Source of the DNA: Ottelia alismoides | Taxonomy: Eukaryota > Streptophyta > Magnoliopsida > Alismatales > Hydrocharitaceae | Reading direction: 5' to 3' | Length of the DNA stretch: 64,000 nt | NCBI GenBank assembly: GCA_037367405.1 | Contig: JAZKJV010010132.1 | Coordinates: 496,001 to 560,000 of the forward strand | Part shown: positions 47,838 to 60,714 of the stretch, in pieces | How the letters are laid out: every line of letters begins with the position of its first letter | Numbering within the stretch: the first letter of the stretch is position 1 | Position numbers and translations under genes: made by a program | The notes under the pieces: model-generated | What the model was told of the DNA's origin: nothing | The model's input: only the letters and a program-made list of their open reading frames with translations | Databases searched by the model: none

Positions 47838-48650
47838 GTAAGGAACCTATTTCTCGTCGAGTTCAAACCTATGATTTGGCTGCTACCCATGATTGTAATG
47901 AGGCGAGGCTAATTTCGTGTGTGTGTGTACCGAAACTGATGAGGTTTAGGTGTTTATTTGACTTCTGTATTGGTCACTGGATTGGTTATTTATCTGTATA
48001 TGCGGAAAACGCGGGGTTTTGTTATTCGTGTATAAGATCTTGGATTTCGTAGGAAGGAGGGGGATGAGTGAAAAAGCCAATTAGTTTGACTCTCGGAGAA
48101 AACAGAGATTTTGTTTGCGGAAACAAAGATTCTGTTTCTGCAAGACAATTGTTTATTGATGACTTCGGAAAATTATTTATCAGAAAACCAGATAGGGAAA
48201 GTAATCAGATTTAACAGTCCTTGTGAATAAGTAGGTCGCTTTTGGAGACGATTGCTTTGTTAATTTCGAATGCTACTTTTCACCGGCTACTTTTCGCGGT
48301 TGAGCTGCAAATACAAAATTCTAACTTGTTCACGTAAACAATTTCCAGATGACAGTTTTACAGATTTGATCTTTTATTTGAATTGAAAATGTATTTCTTC
48401 CCTTGGTCGTCTCTATAAGGATCAATTAAAGTATGGAGATGTTCCCCATCTTGTGTATATTTTAGTTAGTTTTTAGTGCAGGTTGTAAGCCTCTATGCTG
48501 GTTTGTGCATTGTTATTACTGATGAAATAAGTGCTGAGGCTTTTCATTTGTAATGCATGCGATGTTTTTTTTGAAGGAAAAGGGTGCATTGTTGTAAAAA
48601 ATAGCACTCAAAACTTTATGTTCACTAGTTTAAGTGTTAAAGTTACAAAG
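47838..48650 (+). other. Start of SCAMP intron 1
   Basis: Begins GTAAGGAACC. T-rich intron-like composition with no recognisable exon. The long frame at 47645-48052 is in another frame and crosses the donor, so it is not the gene product. Confidence 0.6.
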
Positions 48651-51600
48651 ATCACGATCCCCGGAGGATCCTGCATGTTCTAGTACATTATCCACTTAAA
48701 AATCTTTCACTCCAAAAGATGACCCAATTTCTCGCAAGCCTGATCACCCATAAATGGTAGGTACAATGATTTCCTCGGACATCTAGTTAGCACAAGGTGG
48801 TCTTATAGACTCCTAGAATGTAGATGTACTCTCAACAACTACCCCTTCTAAATGGGCCTTTGTCTAGATGCCTCTCATTGCGGCGTATGAAAATAATAGA
48901 TGGTCAATGTCCTCCAACCCTATAGATTACCGCTGGCTAGAGTCATCAGTGCCCTGGAAAAATCTGCTTCTCTGAGCACCCGTCATCACCTGGTCCCTCT
49001 GAAGCAGCCACAAAAAACCCTTACTACAAACGGACCTTCCAACCCCAAATATGTTTGAACTCTTGATGTAGCCAACCTAGGATTAAAAACAATTGAGGCA
49101 TAGAGCACCTTGTACTTTTTTTCACTGAAAATGGCCATATGCATACGTCTAGTGATCAAGCCCATAAAACAGTCTCTTTAAGTGGAAGAGGGACTCAACC
49201 CTTGATATAAACTCCACCAGAAACTTGTCTGAAAGCTCAGAGCATAACTAGGGGACTACCCCCCCCCCCTCCGAATTTTGACGGTGAATACATCATCCTT
49301 CATACATATCCTTAGCATCAGAGAACATACATGGTTCGAACCACTCCCCAAAATGTGGAAGACATTTAACAAGCAACTTCTTGTTCATCTCCTCCAAGAT
49401 AAGAAGTACCATCCTTCGTTGTCCTCGGAAAGAATTATGTCTTCTAGATCACCAGCAGGATGCCCTACGAATCCCCTATGCTTGAATAGAAGAATCTTTA
49501 CATCAATGTCTCCAAATGCCCCCACAGGAAGTAGGCGTGGCGATAAAAAAAGATAGGAACCACATATTGAACTGCCTTCACGAGGACAAGACAACTCCTC
49601 ATTGATAAGCACGATGCCTGCCAACCCGTGAGTTTTCACTCCAACTTTTCTACCGTAATTATCCATTGAAACATGCGCATCCAACTATTGATCAAGGGTA
49701 TTCTCATATAGCTATTAGGGAGATACCCTCACTGAGATTGCAAAGAAGGCACACACCCCTAGGCCTAATCCTTCGCCTTTCTGAACGAGACAAAAATAGA
49801 CTTGTCACCATTGAGCTGAAGGCCCAAGACAACACCAAAAAACTCCAGCACCTTATCTATCCCCTTTGCCTTATGGACACCCCCTCCACAAAGAAATTAG
49901 TATTATCAATATATTGCAAAAGCGGAATCGAGATATGATCAAGCATGAAACCATCACATAATTCCCCATCCATTGCATTCCATGAGAACACATCAACTAC
50001 ATGAATGAAGATGCACAAGCTGACACCTTGTTTGACAACCCTGCGTGGTTGAAAGAAGCCCCTCTCTTGCTGCCCATTCTCCTGCACTTAATAAGAGATA
50101 AGAGACGGTCTTCCAATGATTCTTTATCCATGTAGTCAACTAATCAGGGAAGCCATGATGTGGAAGAGAAGCCCAATCGGACCTTTTGTCTAGACAGTCA
50201 CATGCTTTGGTAAAGATAGCTTATTATTGCAAAGACTTTGACATTCCTCCTCTTCCAGTCTGCAATAATATCAGAGGTCATGATCACGCTATTCATCTTT
50301 TGTCTACCGGGTGTAAAGCTGTCTGCATAGGACAAATGATGGAGAATAGAACTCCTCAATGGTTGTTTGGGAGGCAATAGGACAAAAGTCCTTCCCACGT
50401 CGCGCCACCTCCTTAAGAAAGATTAAAATGATTTCCACTGGGAAATTATCTTGCCTGGGGAAGCCATCCATGTTTAGGGCAAAGATAGTTGCACATAACT
50501 CTTCACCACCTAATACACACACCAACCTAGATGCTTGCGACTCTAACAACTGGATCACATTTTTAAGTAGCCACCTTACACGTTAGAATGACTCTGACAA
50601 CTGGAGCATGTCTCTAAGTGACCACCTTGCTCATTAGATGAACCCTCTCGCTCATCTCATGAAAGTAGCCAACTGCAACAATCGTAATGGCCCACTCGCC
50701 CTCCACCTGCTCACCCTCATCCCCCTCCTTCAACCACGTACTACCTCCACTCCTTCTCATTCTTCTTATCCTCCTCCAGAAGCACCATATGTTACTCATC
50801 CTTGCAACCTTCTCATCCCCCACCAGCTCCCTAGATACCTCAAGCAGGTCTAACATGACTATCTCATCTTGGGCCAATGCACTCCTCTTATCTCGACTAG
50901 CTCCGATCTCCCTCTTGAAGACCATCGACAATCATCTCAGGACAGAAAGATGCACAATCATATCTCAAGATGTCAAACCAATAATGCCCTACCTACAAAA
51001 AGCTACATGATCCCGAAAACCATCCTTCAACACTACCCGTAAGACAACTCTCTCCATAGACTCAACATGTATGAGCATGGTACAGGTGAGACCACGACAA
51101 AGAGTGGATCTGATCAAAGCTGAAGGAAAGTCCTCCAACAGAACTAGAGATCCCATGAACTTATCGATATGAGAATGCCATGAAAAATATCACTCGGTGT
51201 AAAAAGAGTTCATTGCATCCATCGCCTCAGGGCCACCCCCTACAAAATTAGCAAAATTCAGAGAGCTAAGATCCTGATCCTCCTCTTGATAAACTATCGA
51301 TAAGGTTACATTGCAATCGCCAATAGTAAGTTATGATGGATCGTGAACAAGAATGTGACTAGTAGAGCTCATCCCATAGAATAGAACTGGAAGAAGCATG
51401 TGATAGGTTGTACACTGAAGAAAAGAGCGTCCGCATATCATCTAACATGCGAAGCAACACCACATACATTGAATGTTGAGCCTCGACATAATTAACTTGC
51501 TTACCATTCCACCCAACGAGAATGCTACCAGAAGCCCTACAAAGGGGATCACTTTGAAATTTGTCAGCCTTCCCTCTGACGGATCTCCACTGATTCCATT

Positions 51601-51867
51601 CCTCTAGCTCCAGCTCCTGCAAACAAACCGTATCTGTACGCTAGACACCCAAAAGCTAATACACGACTTTATCTGGCTACCTCAACTCTTGCATATTGCA
51701 AAAGACATAGTTCATAAGGTAACCATATGATCGCCCCCTCCAACTTAACATCAACAGAGTGGAATACCCCCTCCCCAAAAGAATCACCATTCTCTTGACC
51801 ACTCGAGGTCAAAGTCTAAACCACCAGATGAGTGGAACCCTTAGCACAATTCTAAACCGCCACATGA

Positions 51868-51875
51868 GTTGGCGT
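51868..51875. repeat. 8-bp target-site duplication of the hAT MITE, left (GTTGGCGT)
   Basis: GTTGGCGT precedes CAGTGTTGCA and recurs at 52340-52347 after TGCAACACTG. Confidence 0.95.
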
Positions 51876-52339
51876 CAGTGTTGCAATAGTCGGCCGACTA
51901 TCCCGAATAGTCGGTCCGACTATGCGGTGCGGGGGGGTCCCCGACTGAATAGACCCCCAGTCGGCCAATAGTCGGCCCGACCGAATAGTCGGCCGACTAT
52001 TCGGCCGACTGGCCCGACTATTAGGTCGACTGCAGTTTGACTTTTGATATTTTTATTTTTTTATTTTCAATTTTCAGTTTTTATGGGTTACATTTTACCA
52101 CGGTATCACCACAAATGTCAAATTCTATATATCTATTATATTGATTGGTACTTTTATCTTGGATTCATGTTAAATAATGACCATATATGTATAAAAATAT
52201 AAGAAGATATGTATTATAAATAATTTTTATATTAAAAAAATACAAAATCGAATAATTCCGAATAGTCGCCCGAATACCGATTATTCTCTATTCAGTGACC
52301 CCTCCGACTGAATACCGAATACCGTCTTCTGCAACACTG
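51876..52339. mobile_element. hAT MITE, 464 bp, nested in the LINE
   Basis: Perfect 10-bp TIRs (CAGTGTTGCA / TGCAACACTG) and a perfect 8-bp duplication GTTGGCGT place it in the hAT superfamily. The left subterminal 150 bp is built from repeats of AGTCGGCCGACTAT and CCGAATAGTCGG; the right end has CCGAATACCGATTATTC-type motifs. The AT-rich centre has no coding capacity. Confidence 0.95.
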
Positions 52340-52869
52340 GTTGGCGTTGTATATTCCACATGACCCACATGCGCAAGCTTTGAAAGACCATCCCTAGTCT
52401 TGCCTGCCAAAACCTCCAACTGGCCACACTACAGGGGAGAGAAAGGCTCACCACAACATCAATCACCATAACCGATAAACCCCTATTAGAGTCAAACTCT
52501 AAGGGCAGGAGAGATACATCAAACCTAAAACCATATATAAACATGGTTGCCAAATCATTGTCGAGCTCTTCTGCCATGGAGAAGTCATCAATACGTGTAC
52601 TCCCCCCAAGGCGATAACATATTTTCGAGATCCTCGATCTTGAATTTGTTACTTGAAACTCCATGTATGCACCAATAAGCGGCTCCTCTCGCTCCATGTC
52701 ATTGCAATACATGTCCGATGGCTGGAAGACCATAAAGTCAAAGCATAAAACATCGTGCCCCACTTTATAAATCGGATCCGACAGAATCGCAATTGGGGAA
52801 ATCACCATCTCTTCCATGAGGTCAAATGCCTCCCCTAAGTAGAGGACCTCTCTCACCACATCAAATTTT

Positions 52870-53300
52870 CCAAAAGTCGGTAGTCAGTCGGCCTGGTCAC
52901 TGATTATGGATTAATCGGTAGTTGGGCAACTAAACAGATTTAGTTGGGCTTTAGTTTATTTTGTATTTTTAATTATTTTAAATATATAAATCATTTTTAC
53001 ATGCACATTCCTATAAAAATACATAAATTGGTACATTTCTATAGTATTGCAATGAAATAAACTAAATAATTGTATTCTAATAGAATATTAGGCATCTTAC
53101 ATTAATCTTTCTTCATAAAAAAAGAAAAAAAGAAAAATGTAGTCTGGATGCAAAAAATGACCTACTAATTGGGTCTTGTCGGTTGACTAATTGGGCCCAG
53201 TAGTTGGTTGGCCGACTAGTGACTGATAAGTCTTAGTCGAGTCGGCTACCCCCCGACTATACTAAGTGGACCAAATAAACGGACTAGTTGGCTGTTTTTT
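52870..53300. repeat. Probable second, decayed hAT MITE related to 51876-52339
   Basis: Both edges carry the GTCGGYCGACTA theme (GTCGGTAGTCAGTCGGCC near 52876; GGCCGACTAGTGACT near 53210), around an AT-rich centre as in the nearby MITE. Clean TIRs and a target duplication could not be found, so boundaries are approximate. Confidence 0.5.
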
Positions 53301-54556
53301 GCAAGCTTGACCATAATCACCACCTTGCCCAGCACTGCGAACACCTCCTTGGCCTTTGAGAAACTTTGACATCTGACCAAATGACCTACCACCTAGACCT
53401 TACGACACACCTCGTGCTTTACAAGGCCATACTCTACTTAATCATAGATGGCCATCTTTCAATTGATCTCGACACTAGCCCAACCCTCTCTGCCACTGAC
53501 AAGCCTCGAGTATAGAGGGCTCTTGGATCTAGTCTCAACAGATCTCCTTTGAGGGCCTCACCATAAACAACCAAGGTCACATCGACCACCGCTTTAAGGT
53601 TCTCAATATAGTATATCATCTACATTGCTTGTCAGTATCCTAGAACCACCATCACTATCCGCGACTGCATCCTTAAGAAGATGTTGCTACCATACTCTTT
53701 TTGTAGAAAAAGTCATATTACGTTGTTCGGAGCCTCGTAATCGAAACGAACCAAGACCCTCGTGCAGTTCTTCAAAAAACGATCATGTTTACTGCAATAA
53801 AGAGACCGGAAAGGGCCCTTCGAATTCATAGGCTGGCGGCGACGATGACAATGATGGCCCAAAGTGCTCTAGCCACCACCAGTAAATGCCATAGTTGCCG
53901 TGAGGACACATTCCACTTCGTCCATAATAGAGTCCGCCAATCCAACACACATAGTTGTTGGAAAGGGTATCCCCTCACCCCATATTGAGGTTCAGGGGCA
54001 TATGTATGAACCTCTATCTTTCCATTCACTAGCACATCATACAATAAGGTCATAATGCTTCTCTTCATCCAATTAATCTATTCTGTAGGAAAGCCCCTAT
54101 TGGTTATTTATTCTGATTGCTCTATCCATTGGGGTGATCACAATTGAGGCATCCTAACAGATCGAGAGATTTGAAACTTGTTCCTACATGACCTAAGCAA
54201 TTCAATCAATCACTCAACATCTATTTTCATTGGTCAACTGTTTGGCAACATGAAAAATCCCAAAAAGCTCTGCCCTTCCATCTCTTTATAGAGAGAGGGA
54301 AGATGCCTTTAGTGTCCTTTCCAGTCAAGAATTTTGGGCCTCAAAATCATTAGCCAACATACTTTTCTCTCATGCCTTTCTAACTTCATTTATGGTTCGG
54401 TATTCTGGTTTTCTAGGATAGAGGAACCACACCAATCCTTCTCAAATTATGTGGTTAAACTCTACTGCAGTGAATAACTCAAGACGACTAATTGTCTGAC
54501 TAATAGAAAATGATGTTTATGATTATATTTTTTTCCACTTTTCATAACATTTCTAT

Positions 54557-54738
54557 GGTTTGGTAGCAGCGCAATGTGTCTACTACCCAAAAGACTAGGG
54601 TTCAAATCCTCTCTTGTTGGGTTTGCGTTAGGTAGCCGATAACCATTGTAAAAATTAGTCGGATCTTTGAACATGGATTTGAGCAAGAATCCATGTAGTT
54701 GACCCTACTTAAAGTGGGAGAAGACTAAATCATTTTTT
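54557..54738 (+). mobile_element. tRNA-derived SINE, copy 1
   Basis: TTTGGTAGCAGCGCAATG corresponds to an A-box region, and GGGTTCAAATCC (about 54599-54610) to the B box. The 3' half contains ATGGATTTGAGCAAGAATCC and GACCCTACTTAAAGTGGGAG, then a T-rich tail. Very similar to copy 2. No clear target duplication. The 3' segment recalls the widespread plant Au SINE; that name is by resemblance only. Confidence 0.75.
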
Positions 54739-54756
54739 TCAGAACTTTTTTAAGTG

Positions 54757-54931
54757 AAGTGGTAGTACAATGTGTCTCCTACACAAAAGACCAGGGTTCA
54801 AATCCCATTCTTGTAGGGGTTGCGTTAGATAGTTGACGGACAACGTAAAAAATAGTCGAATCTTTCAACATGGATTTGAGCAAGAATCCGTGTAGCCGAC
54901 CCTACTTATAGTGGGAGAAGGCTTAGTACAT
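54757..54931 (+). mobile_element. tRNA-derived SINE, copy 2, with 11-bp TSD
   Basis: Same family as copy 1, about 80% identical by eye. B box GGGTTCAAATCCC near 54796. It is flanked by TTTTTTAAGTG at 54746-54756 and 54932-54942, as expected for target-primed insertion. It is likely to be transcribed by pol III from its internal boxes if active. Confidence 0.85.
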
Positions 54932-55048
54932 TTTTTTAAGTGTATGTTTAATGTTAAATATGGATGGTTTGATTGTAACTCAAATAATACTTTAATATTA
55001 TTAATTATTGACCATACTTGCATAAATATATAAAACTATATGTATTTG

Positions 55049-55667
55049 TTGGGAAAAAGTATAAAACACATAGTTTATTCCTTGAACCCTAGGCTCTCTT
55101 ATATAGGAGAGAGACCTATGGGTAAATTACATATGATAGACAAGAGATCAGAAAAATAGGAAAACCCTCAAGATGAAGCATAGATGTCAATCATGCTCAG
55201 CTTGGATGAGAATTTCTGGAATGACCCTCTGAGCATAGCCTTAGTGAAGATATTTGCAGTTTGATCCCTTGAGCTGGCATGAGAGGTAGAGATGCCTTTG
55301 TGAATCATATCTCTTGTGTAGTGGTAGTCCACTTCAATATACTTGGTTCTCTCATGAAATGCAGGATTGTTTGCAATGAACATGGCTGCTTGGTTATCAC
55401 ATTCTAGTTGTATAGGAGTAATACTTCTAAATGTAAATATGCTAGTACAACTCGAACCCACATCATTTCTATACTAGCTTGTGCCGTAGCCATATATTCA
55501 AACTCAACACTGGACCTGTCAATGATCGTTTGTTTCTTACTCTTCTAAGAGATGAGAGAGCTACCAACAAAAATTGCAAAGCTCGAAGTGGACTTTCTAT
55601 CTTTTGGACATCCTGCATAATCAGCACCAGCACATGCAGAAACTGTAAATGTTGTCCCTTTTTGAAT
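55049..55667 (-). mobile_element. Copia C: 3' LTR and RNase H end (minus), interrupted by Copia D
   Basis: The minus frame at 55168-55461 is the RNase H C-terminus (LECDNQAAMFIANNP, KYIEVDYHYTRDMI, DIFTKAML). 55475-55667 carries the preceding RNase H part in broken form. The 3' LTR is about 55049-55155 (TGTTGGGAAAA, then on plus TTATATAGGAGAGAGACC). This is the inverse of the Copia D LTR, so C and D are one family. The copy resumes at 60715. Confidence 0.85.
55663..55667. repeat. 5-bp target-site duplication of Copia D, left (TGAAT)
   Basis: TGAAT directly before the LTR; exact copy at 60715-60719. Confidence 0.92.
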
Positions 55668-55818
55668 TGTAGAGATATATGTCTTTTTTTATATTTCAGT
55701 ACTTCTTTATCTATTTCCTTTTTCTTTTCTCTACCTTATGTAATTTACCCATAGGTCTCTCTCCTATATAAGAGAGCCTAGGCTTATGGAATAAACAACT
55801 CTCTCTATTTTCCCAACA
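55668..55818 (+). repeat. Copia D 5' LTR (151 bp)
   Basis: Contains CTATATAAGAGAG as a likely TATA box (about 55769) and ends TTTTCCCAACA, followed by the primer-binding site. Confidence 0.93.
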
Positions 55819-56322
55819 TGGTATCAGAGCAGCGATCCTAGACCGGAGCTCTCGTACCGAAACCTTAATCCTAACCCCCTCCACCTCGAGCCTCCTTGTG
55901 TGCCTCCTAGTGTACCGCCCCCGACGGCCCTTCGCCACTCCAGGCCCCATGCCCCGCCACCTCGTCGCCCCTAACGACCCTTCGCCGCTGCCATCATCCT
56001 GCGCCCCCCCCCCCCGCCGCCTCGCCGCTCTAGGTTTCTGGGCCCCGCCACCTCACTGCCTCGGACCCAACAGCATCACCACCCGTATCTGCGGGCCCCT
56101 ACATCTGCGGTCTCAGTGGCATCCCCAACCGCACACCGTAGCCCCCGACATCTGTGGCCTCCCGCCACTGCCCCACAGCATCGCGCGCGACAAATTGTCG
56201 CTATTTCTTTCTTGAAGGAGTTTGGTGCGCTTTAAGTCTATCGATGCAGTCACCCTCCCGTATGTTCGTGTAGACATTTCTTTGGTCAAAGTCTACGATC
56301 CTCGTCTCCTTCGATCGACAAG
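55819..56322 (+). other. Copia D leader
   Basis: Primer-binding site followed by a GC-rich, proline-codon-rich leader (55900-56200) including a C run near 56010. The open frame at 55898-56215 is low-complexity and lies before the gag start, so I do not treat it as a gene. Confidence 0.6.
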
Positions 56323-59300
56323 ATGTTAGAAATCAAGGTTGATATCCCCATCACGGATGCCTTCAAAGGTCCATCGTCCATAGTCAAGACGGATGGGTCG
56401 AATTGCAAGTTGTGGGCCATGCAATTTATGAGCCTAATGAAGTCAATGGGTAAGAAACATATTCTTACCGAAGAATAGCCGATGGAGAAAAAATGAGTGT
56501 ATGCCTCTTGGGAGGCTGATAATGGCTACGCACGAGTTTGGTTGTCTGGTACCATGATACCAGATATAGCGAATAATATCCTACACTAGCCCACAACCAA
56601 AGTCATGTGGGATATTCTTGCTACAATGTATGTACATGCCAAGAATGAGACAAGGATTCTACAACTACAACATGACATCTTCACCATTAAGCAGAATGGT
56701 CGACCACTACATGCACACTATACCACCCTACATAGGATGTTTGAGAAGCTTCATAGCTTTGTGCCGCTCACGGCGACTCCAAAACAGATGAAGACATTCT
56801 GGAATGCTACGATGGTTGGAGTATTACTGGCCTCTCTTGACTCTCAATACGAGGCCGCATCTTCCCAGATAACGTCTGATGCTACCATTCCTCCCATGGA
56901 GGAGGCCTTCCGGAGATTAAGTAGGATCAATGTTCCAACTCCAGTATCAAATTCTTCTGCCATGGCGGCCTTCGCGGAAGAGGCGGCGCATCTCAATTTC
57001 ATGGACGGACATCACGAGGTAGAGGTGGACATGGCCGTAGATCATCGTGTATCTATTGTCACTTATATGGACATTGGTAAGACACATGCTACTCTAAGCA
57101 TGGTTTTCCAGCATCAGCACATGTAGCACAGCATGCCCATCATCAACAAGCAGCGCCACCCACATCAGATCAGAGATATGATGACATTGTGTCTCGACTG
57201 AGAGATATTCTGCCACTATCTAATACACCAACACCTACTTCAAGGAACAACTCGGATTTTGCCGCTACTACAGGGGCCTATACCTCAGATAGTTTATACA
57301 TCTACATTTTATGTTGGTTCAGATATATCAACGTGGATTATTGATTCTGGAGTCACACATCACTTGTGTGGAGATAAAGATCAGCTCATAGCCTATCGGT
57401 AGGTTCCTCCAGGAAGGACTGTGGTCATAGCTGATGGGACCCATTCTCCTGTCACGGGACATGGGGAGATCACCTTGACACCATCTATGTGCTTACAGAA
57501 TGTGTTGCATGCTCTTGATTTTTCAATGAATTTACTATCTATCAGTCAGATTACTAAGGCTACAAACTGTCGAGCAATATTTGACCCATCATCTCTTGTG
57601 TTTCAGGACATTCTTACGAGCAAGATGATTGGCTGTGGCCGTGAGTAGGGCAGACTCTATCGATTGGTTCAAGCACCATATGTTGGTCTATCATCCCATT
57701 ATTGGTCCGGTCTCTCCCTTTCTTTGGCACCCGTGCTTCGGTCATCTCCCGCTTTAGAAGATGCGTCAAGTTCTTCCCCAGATTTCACCCTGCTCGTCAT
57801 TCAACTGTGAAGCGTGTTAGTTAGGGAAGCATCATCGGTTGGTATTCCCTAGTCGTCAGAGTCGGAGCAGTAGCTCCCCTTTTGAGTTTTTCCATGTTGA
57901 CATTTGGGGTCCAAGTCATATTCCCGATCATCAAGGACATATTTATTTAGTTGCTGTTGATGATTTTAGTCGTCTGTCTCGGGTCTTCTTGTTGAAGTGT
58001 AAATCTGAAGCTGGAAATGCAATAATAAATTTCATTAGAGAAGTGCATAATGTGTTTTCTACCTCTATCAAAATAGTAAGGACGAATAATGCGCTTGAAT
58101 TCTGCACTCATGTCCTTTCTCATTTCTTTCAGTCTCATGGTATCCTTCATCAAACATCATGTTCATATACGTCTCAATAGAACGGTGTTGCTGAAAGAAA
58201 GTACCGTAACCTTCTTGATGTCACTCGTATTCTTTTGATCCAGAGTTGTGCCCCTTATTCATTCTGGGGTGATGCGGTTCCTACGACATGTTATCTCCTT
58301 AACCGCATGCCATCGTCATTGTTAGGGAAGATTTTTTTCCACTTGTTTTTCTTGACATGGAGTTGTTCTCTCTTAGCCCTTGTGTTTTTGGATTTGTTGC
58401 ATTTGTCCATCTATTGTTTCCAGGGATTGACAGGATCTCTCATAGGGCTATCAAATGTGTCTTTGTTGGGTATTCCAGAACTCAGAAGGGCTATCGTTGC
58501 TATGCTAGGAGATATTATGTTAGCGCAGATGCAACATTTTTTAAATCTGTTATGTATTTTTGCCTATAGGTAACATGTTGACACCATCAATTTCGGACAG
58601 TGAGGTCTATATTCGGCCTCCACCTATGCATCAACCACCTTCCTGACCACCTCCTCCATCACCACCGTCAGCCCCACCACCTCCTATAATTTTGGTTCCA
58701 CAACTACTACATCACTACAGTCGACAGTCTGCTTCTGCTCATGCTCATGGCTTGTCACCTAGCATGCCCCAGGTTTGTTCTGATAGCATTACTTGTAATG
58801 ATGGGATAAATATTGTCTCTCAATAGGTCTTATCTCAGGAGGTTGATGATCAGGTTGGTGGCAGAAATGACGATGATGACCTGGATTTACCAATTGCTTT
58901 TAGGAAGCAGAAGCGTTCCTATACCTCATATCCACTTGCTTGTCATGTCACCTTCGAGCGTCTAACGTGTGATTTTGGGAAGTTTGTAGCTGCGTTGAAC
59001 ATCGTGGCCATACCACGAACTTACCAGGAGGCATTGACAGATAGCACATGGCGTGTAGCTATGGAGGAGGAGATGATGGTTCTCCAGTCTAGAGGCACTT
59101 GGAGTTTGGTCTCGCCCCCTGCTGGGGCATCTATAGTGAGTTGCAAATGGGTCTTTATAGTGAAGCAGAATGCAGATGGCAATATTGATCGTTACAAGGC
59201 TCGACTAGTAGCATGTGGTTTTACTAAAACACATAGGGTGAATTATCTTGATACCTTCTCTCTTGTTGCTCGACATTCTACCCGAAGGATTCTTTTATCT

Positions 59301-60557
59301 GTTGCTGTCGTTAGAGGTTGGCCATTGTTCCAACTTGATGTCAAGAATGCATTCTTGTATGGTGATCTTCAGGAGGAAGTCTACATGTAGCAACCACCTG
59401 GTTTTGCTGATGAGGGGGAGTGTTCACATGTGTGTAAACTTCATAAGACAATCTATGGCCTTAAGCAGAGCCCACGAGCTTGGTTCCAGAAGCTCTTAGA
59501 TTTGTTTGAGAAGCAGGGGTTCAAACGATCGAATGCAGACCATTCATTTTTCATACAGAGAACCTTAGAGGCATGATTGCTATTATAGTGTATATTGACG
59601 CTATACTTATTACATGAGATGATATACAAGGAACAAAGAAGGCAAAAGAATTTCTGGGCTGTGAATTTGTTACTAAGGATCTTTGATTTCTTAGATACTT
59701 TTTGGGAATGTAGTTTACCGGAAATAAGCACGGGCTAGTGATGACTCAGAGAAAATATAGTGTTGATTTGCTGAGTGACACGGGTATGCTTGGATATCGA
59801 CCTGCTACCACACCAATGGATCCAAGCATGAAGCTCTACGGAGATGATACTGATGAGGTTGACAAGAGAAGATACAAAGAACTGGTGGGAAAGCTCCTTT
59901 GTGTTACCTTTACCAGACCCGATATTTCATTTGCTGTCAATCGAGTGAGCCGGTTCATGGAACAACCTCGTCAGGTACACATGGATGCAATACAAATGAT
60001 GTTAAGTTATCTTAAATCATCTCCAGGTACATGGTTGCTATTTAAAAGAGGTGGCATCATCACTATCTCAGCACATGCAGATGTAGATTATGCAGGATTC
60101 CCCAAGGATAGGAAGTCCACAACATGATTTGCCATATTTGTTGGAGATTCACTTGTCTTGTGGAAAAGAAAAAAGCAAACTGTAGTTGCGAGATCTAGTG
60201 CTGAGTTAGAGTATAGGGCTATGGCACAAGCATGTACAGAAATGATGTGGGTTCGAGCAGTCTTTACAAATCTACATATAGATGTACCTCTTCCCATGTT
60301 GCTACAATGCGACAATCGTGCTGCTTTGTTCATTGCTCCTGTTCATAGCTAATAATCCTGCCTTTAATGGAAGGACGAAGCATATTGAGGTTGATTGTCA
60401 CTATATACGTGATATGATTCAGAAGGGATTCATCTCTACATCTCATGCCAGCTCAGGAGATCAGACGACCGACATTTTCACCACAGCTTTACTTAAAGGA
60501 TCATTTCATAAGTGTTCGTCCAAGCTGAGCATGATAGATATCTATGCTCCATCTTGA
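56323..60557 (+). pseudogene. Copia D gag-pol polyprotein, broken
   Basis: Order: gag (UBN2-type, 56323-57126); protease/GAG-pre-integrase (57330-57650, WIIDSGVTHHLC, LQNVLHALDF); integrase core (57839-58200, FHVDIWGPSH; the second catalytic site reads VRTNNALEF with Asn in place of Asp); integrase end (58357-58569, GYSRTQKGYRCY). RT starts at 58995 ([42 protein letters not shown] then TAG) and its active-site tetrad reads YIDA near 59590. RNase H is at 59738-60557 (RPDISFAVNRVSRFM, KHIEVDCHY, DIFTTALLKGSF). The pieces are spread over all three frames with several stops. The domain order protease-integrase-RT-RNase H identifies Ty1/copia. No functional product. Confidence 0.93.
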
Positions 60558-60564
60558 GGGGGAG

Positions 60565-60714
60565 TGTAGAGATATATGTCTTTTTCTATATTTCAATACC
60601 CCTTTATCTATTTTCTTTCTCTTGTCTACCTTATGTAATTTACCCATTGGCCTCTCTCCTATATAAGAGAGCATAAGGCTTATGGAATAAACAACTCTCT
60701 CTATTTTCCCAACA
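60565..60714 (+). repeat. Copia D 3' LTR (150 bp)
   Basis: Partner of 55668-55818; target duplication TGAAT follows at 60715-60719. Confidence 0.93.

Larger units (their letters stand above)
48650..54070 (-). mobile_element. L1-like LINE, nearly full order but decayed, antisense in SCAMP intron 1
   Basis: Domain order on minus is as follows. ORF1-type sequence spans 54070-52281, with a hAT MITE inside. The endonuclease is at 51622-51359 (WNQWRSVRG, SGSILVGWNGK). The linker is at 50931-50614 (STWLKEGDE). RT spans about 50400-49860: APGRQKMNSVIM, then RGFFQPRRVVKQGVSL, and LLQYIDNT where LLFADDT is usual. RT thumb/connection is at 49684-49385, and a zinc-binding RVT remnant near 49040-48880 (FLWLLQRDQV). 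Many frameshifts and stops, so no product. The 3' end is near 48650. The 5' limit is approximate. Confidence 0.82.
55668..60714 (+). mobile_element. Copia D: structurally complete Ty1/copia element with ~150-bp LTRs (5,047 bp)
   Basis: 5' LTR 55668-55818 and 3' LTR 60565-60714, both TGTAGAGATATATG...CCCAACA; primer-binding site TGGTATCAGAGC at 55819-55830; polypurine tract GAGGGGGAG just before 60565; perfect 5-bp duplication TGAAT. The LTRs differ at roughly a dozen of 150 positions, so it is far older than Copia A. It is inserted in the RNase H region of Copia C in opposite orientation. Confidence 0.95.

Noticed and set aside
47645..48052. 135-codon frame starting in the SCAMP leader
   Set aside because: It is out of frame with the SCAMP exon, runs through the GTAAGG donor into intron sequence, and has no domain.
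55898..56215. 105-codon proline-rich frame
   Set aside because: Lies in the Copia D leader before gag, with a C homopolymer; low-complexity.
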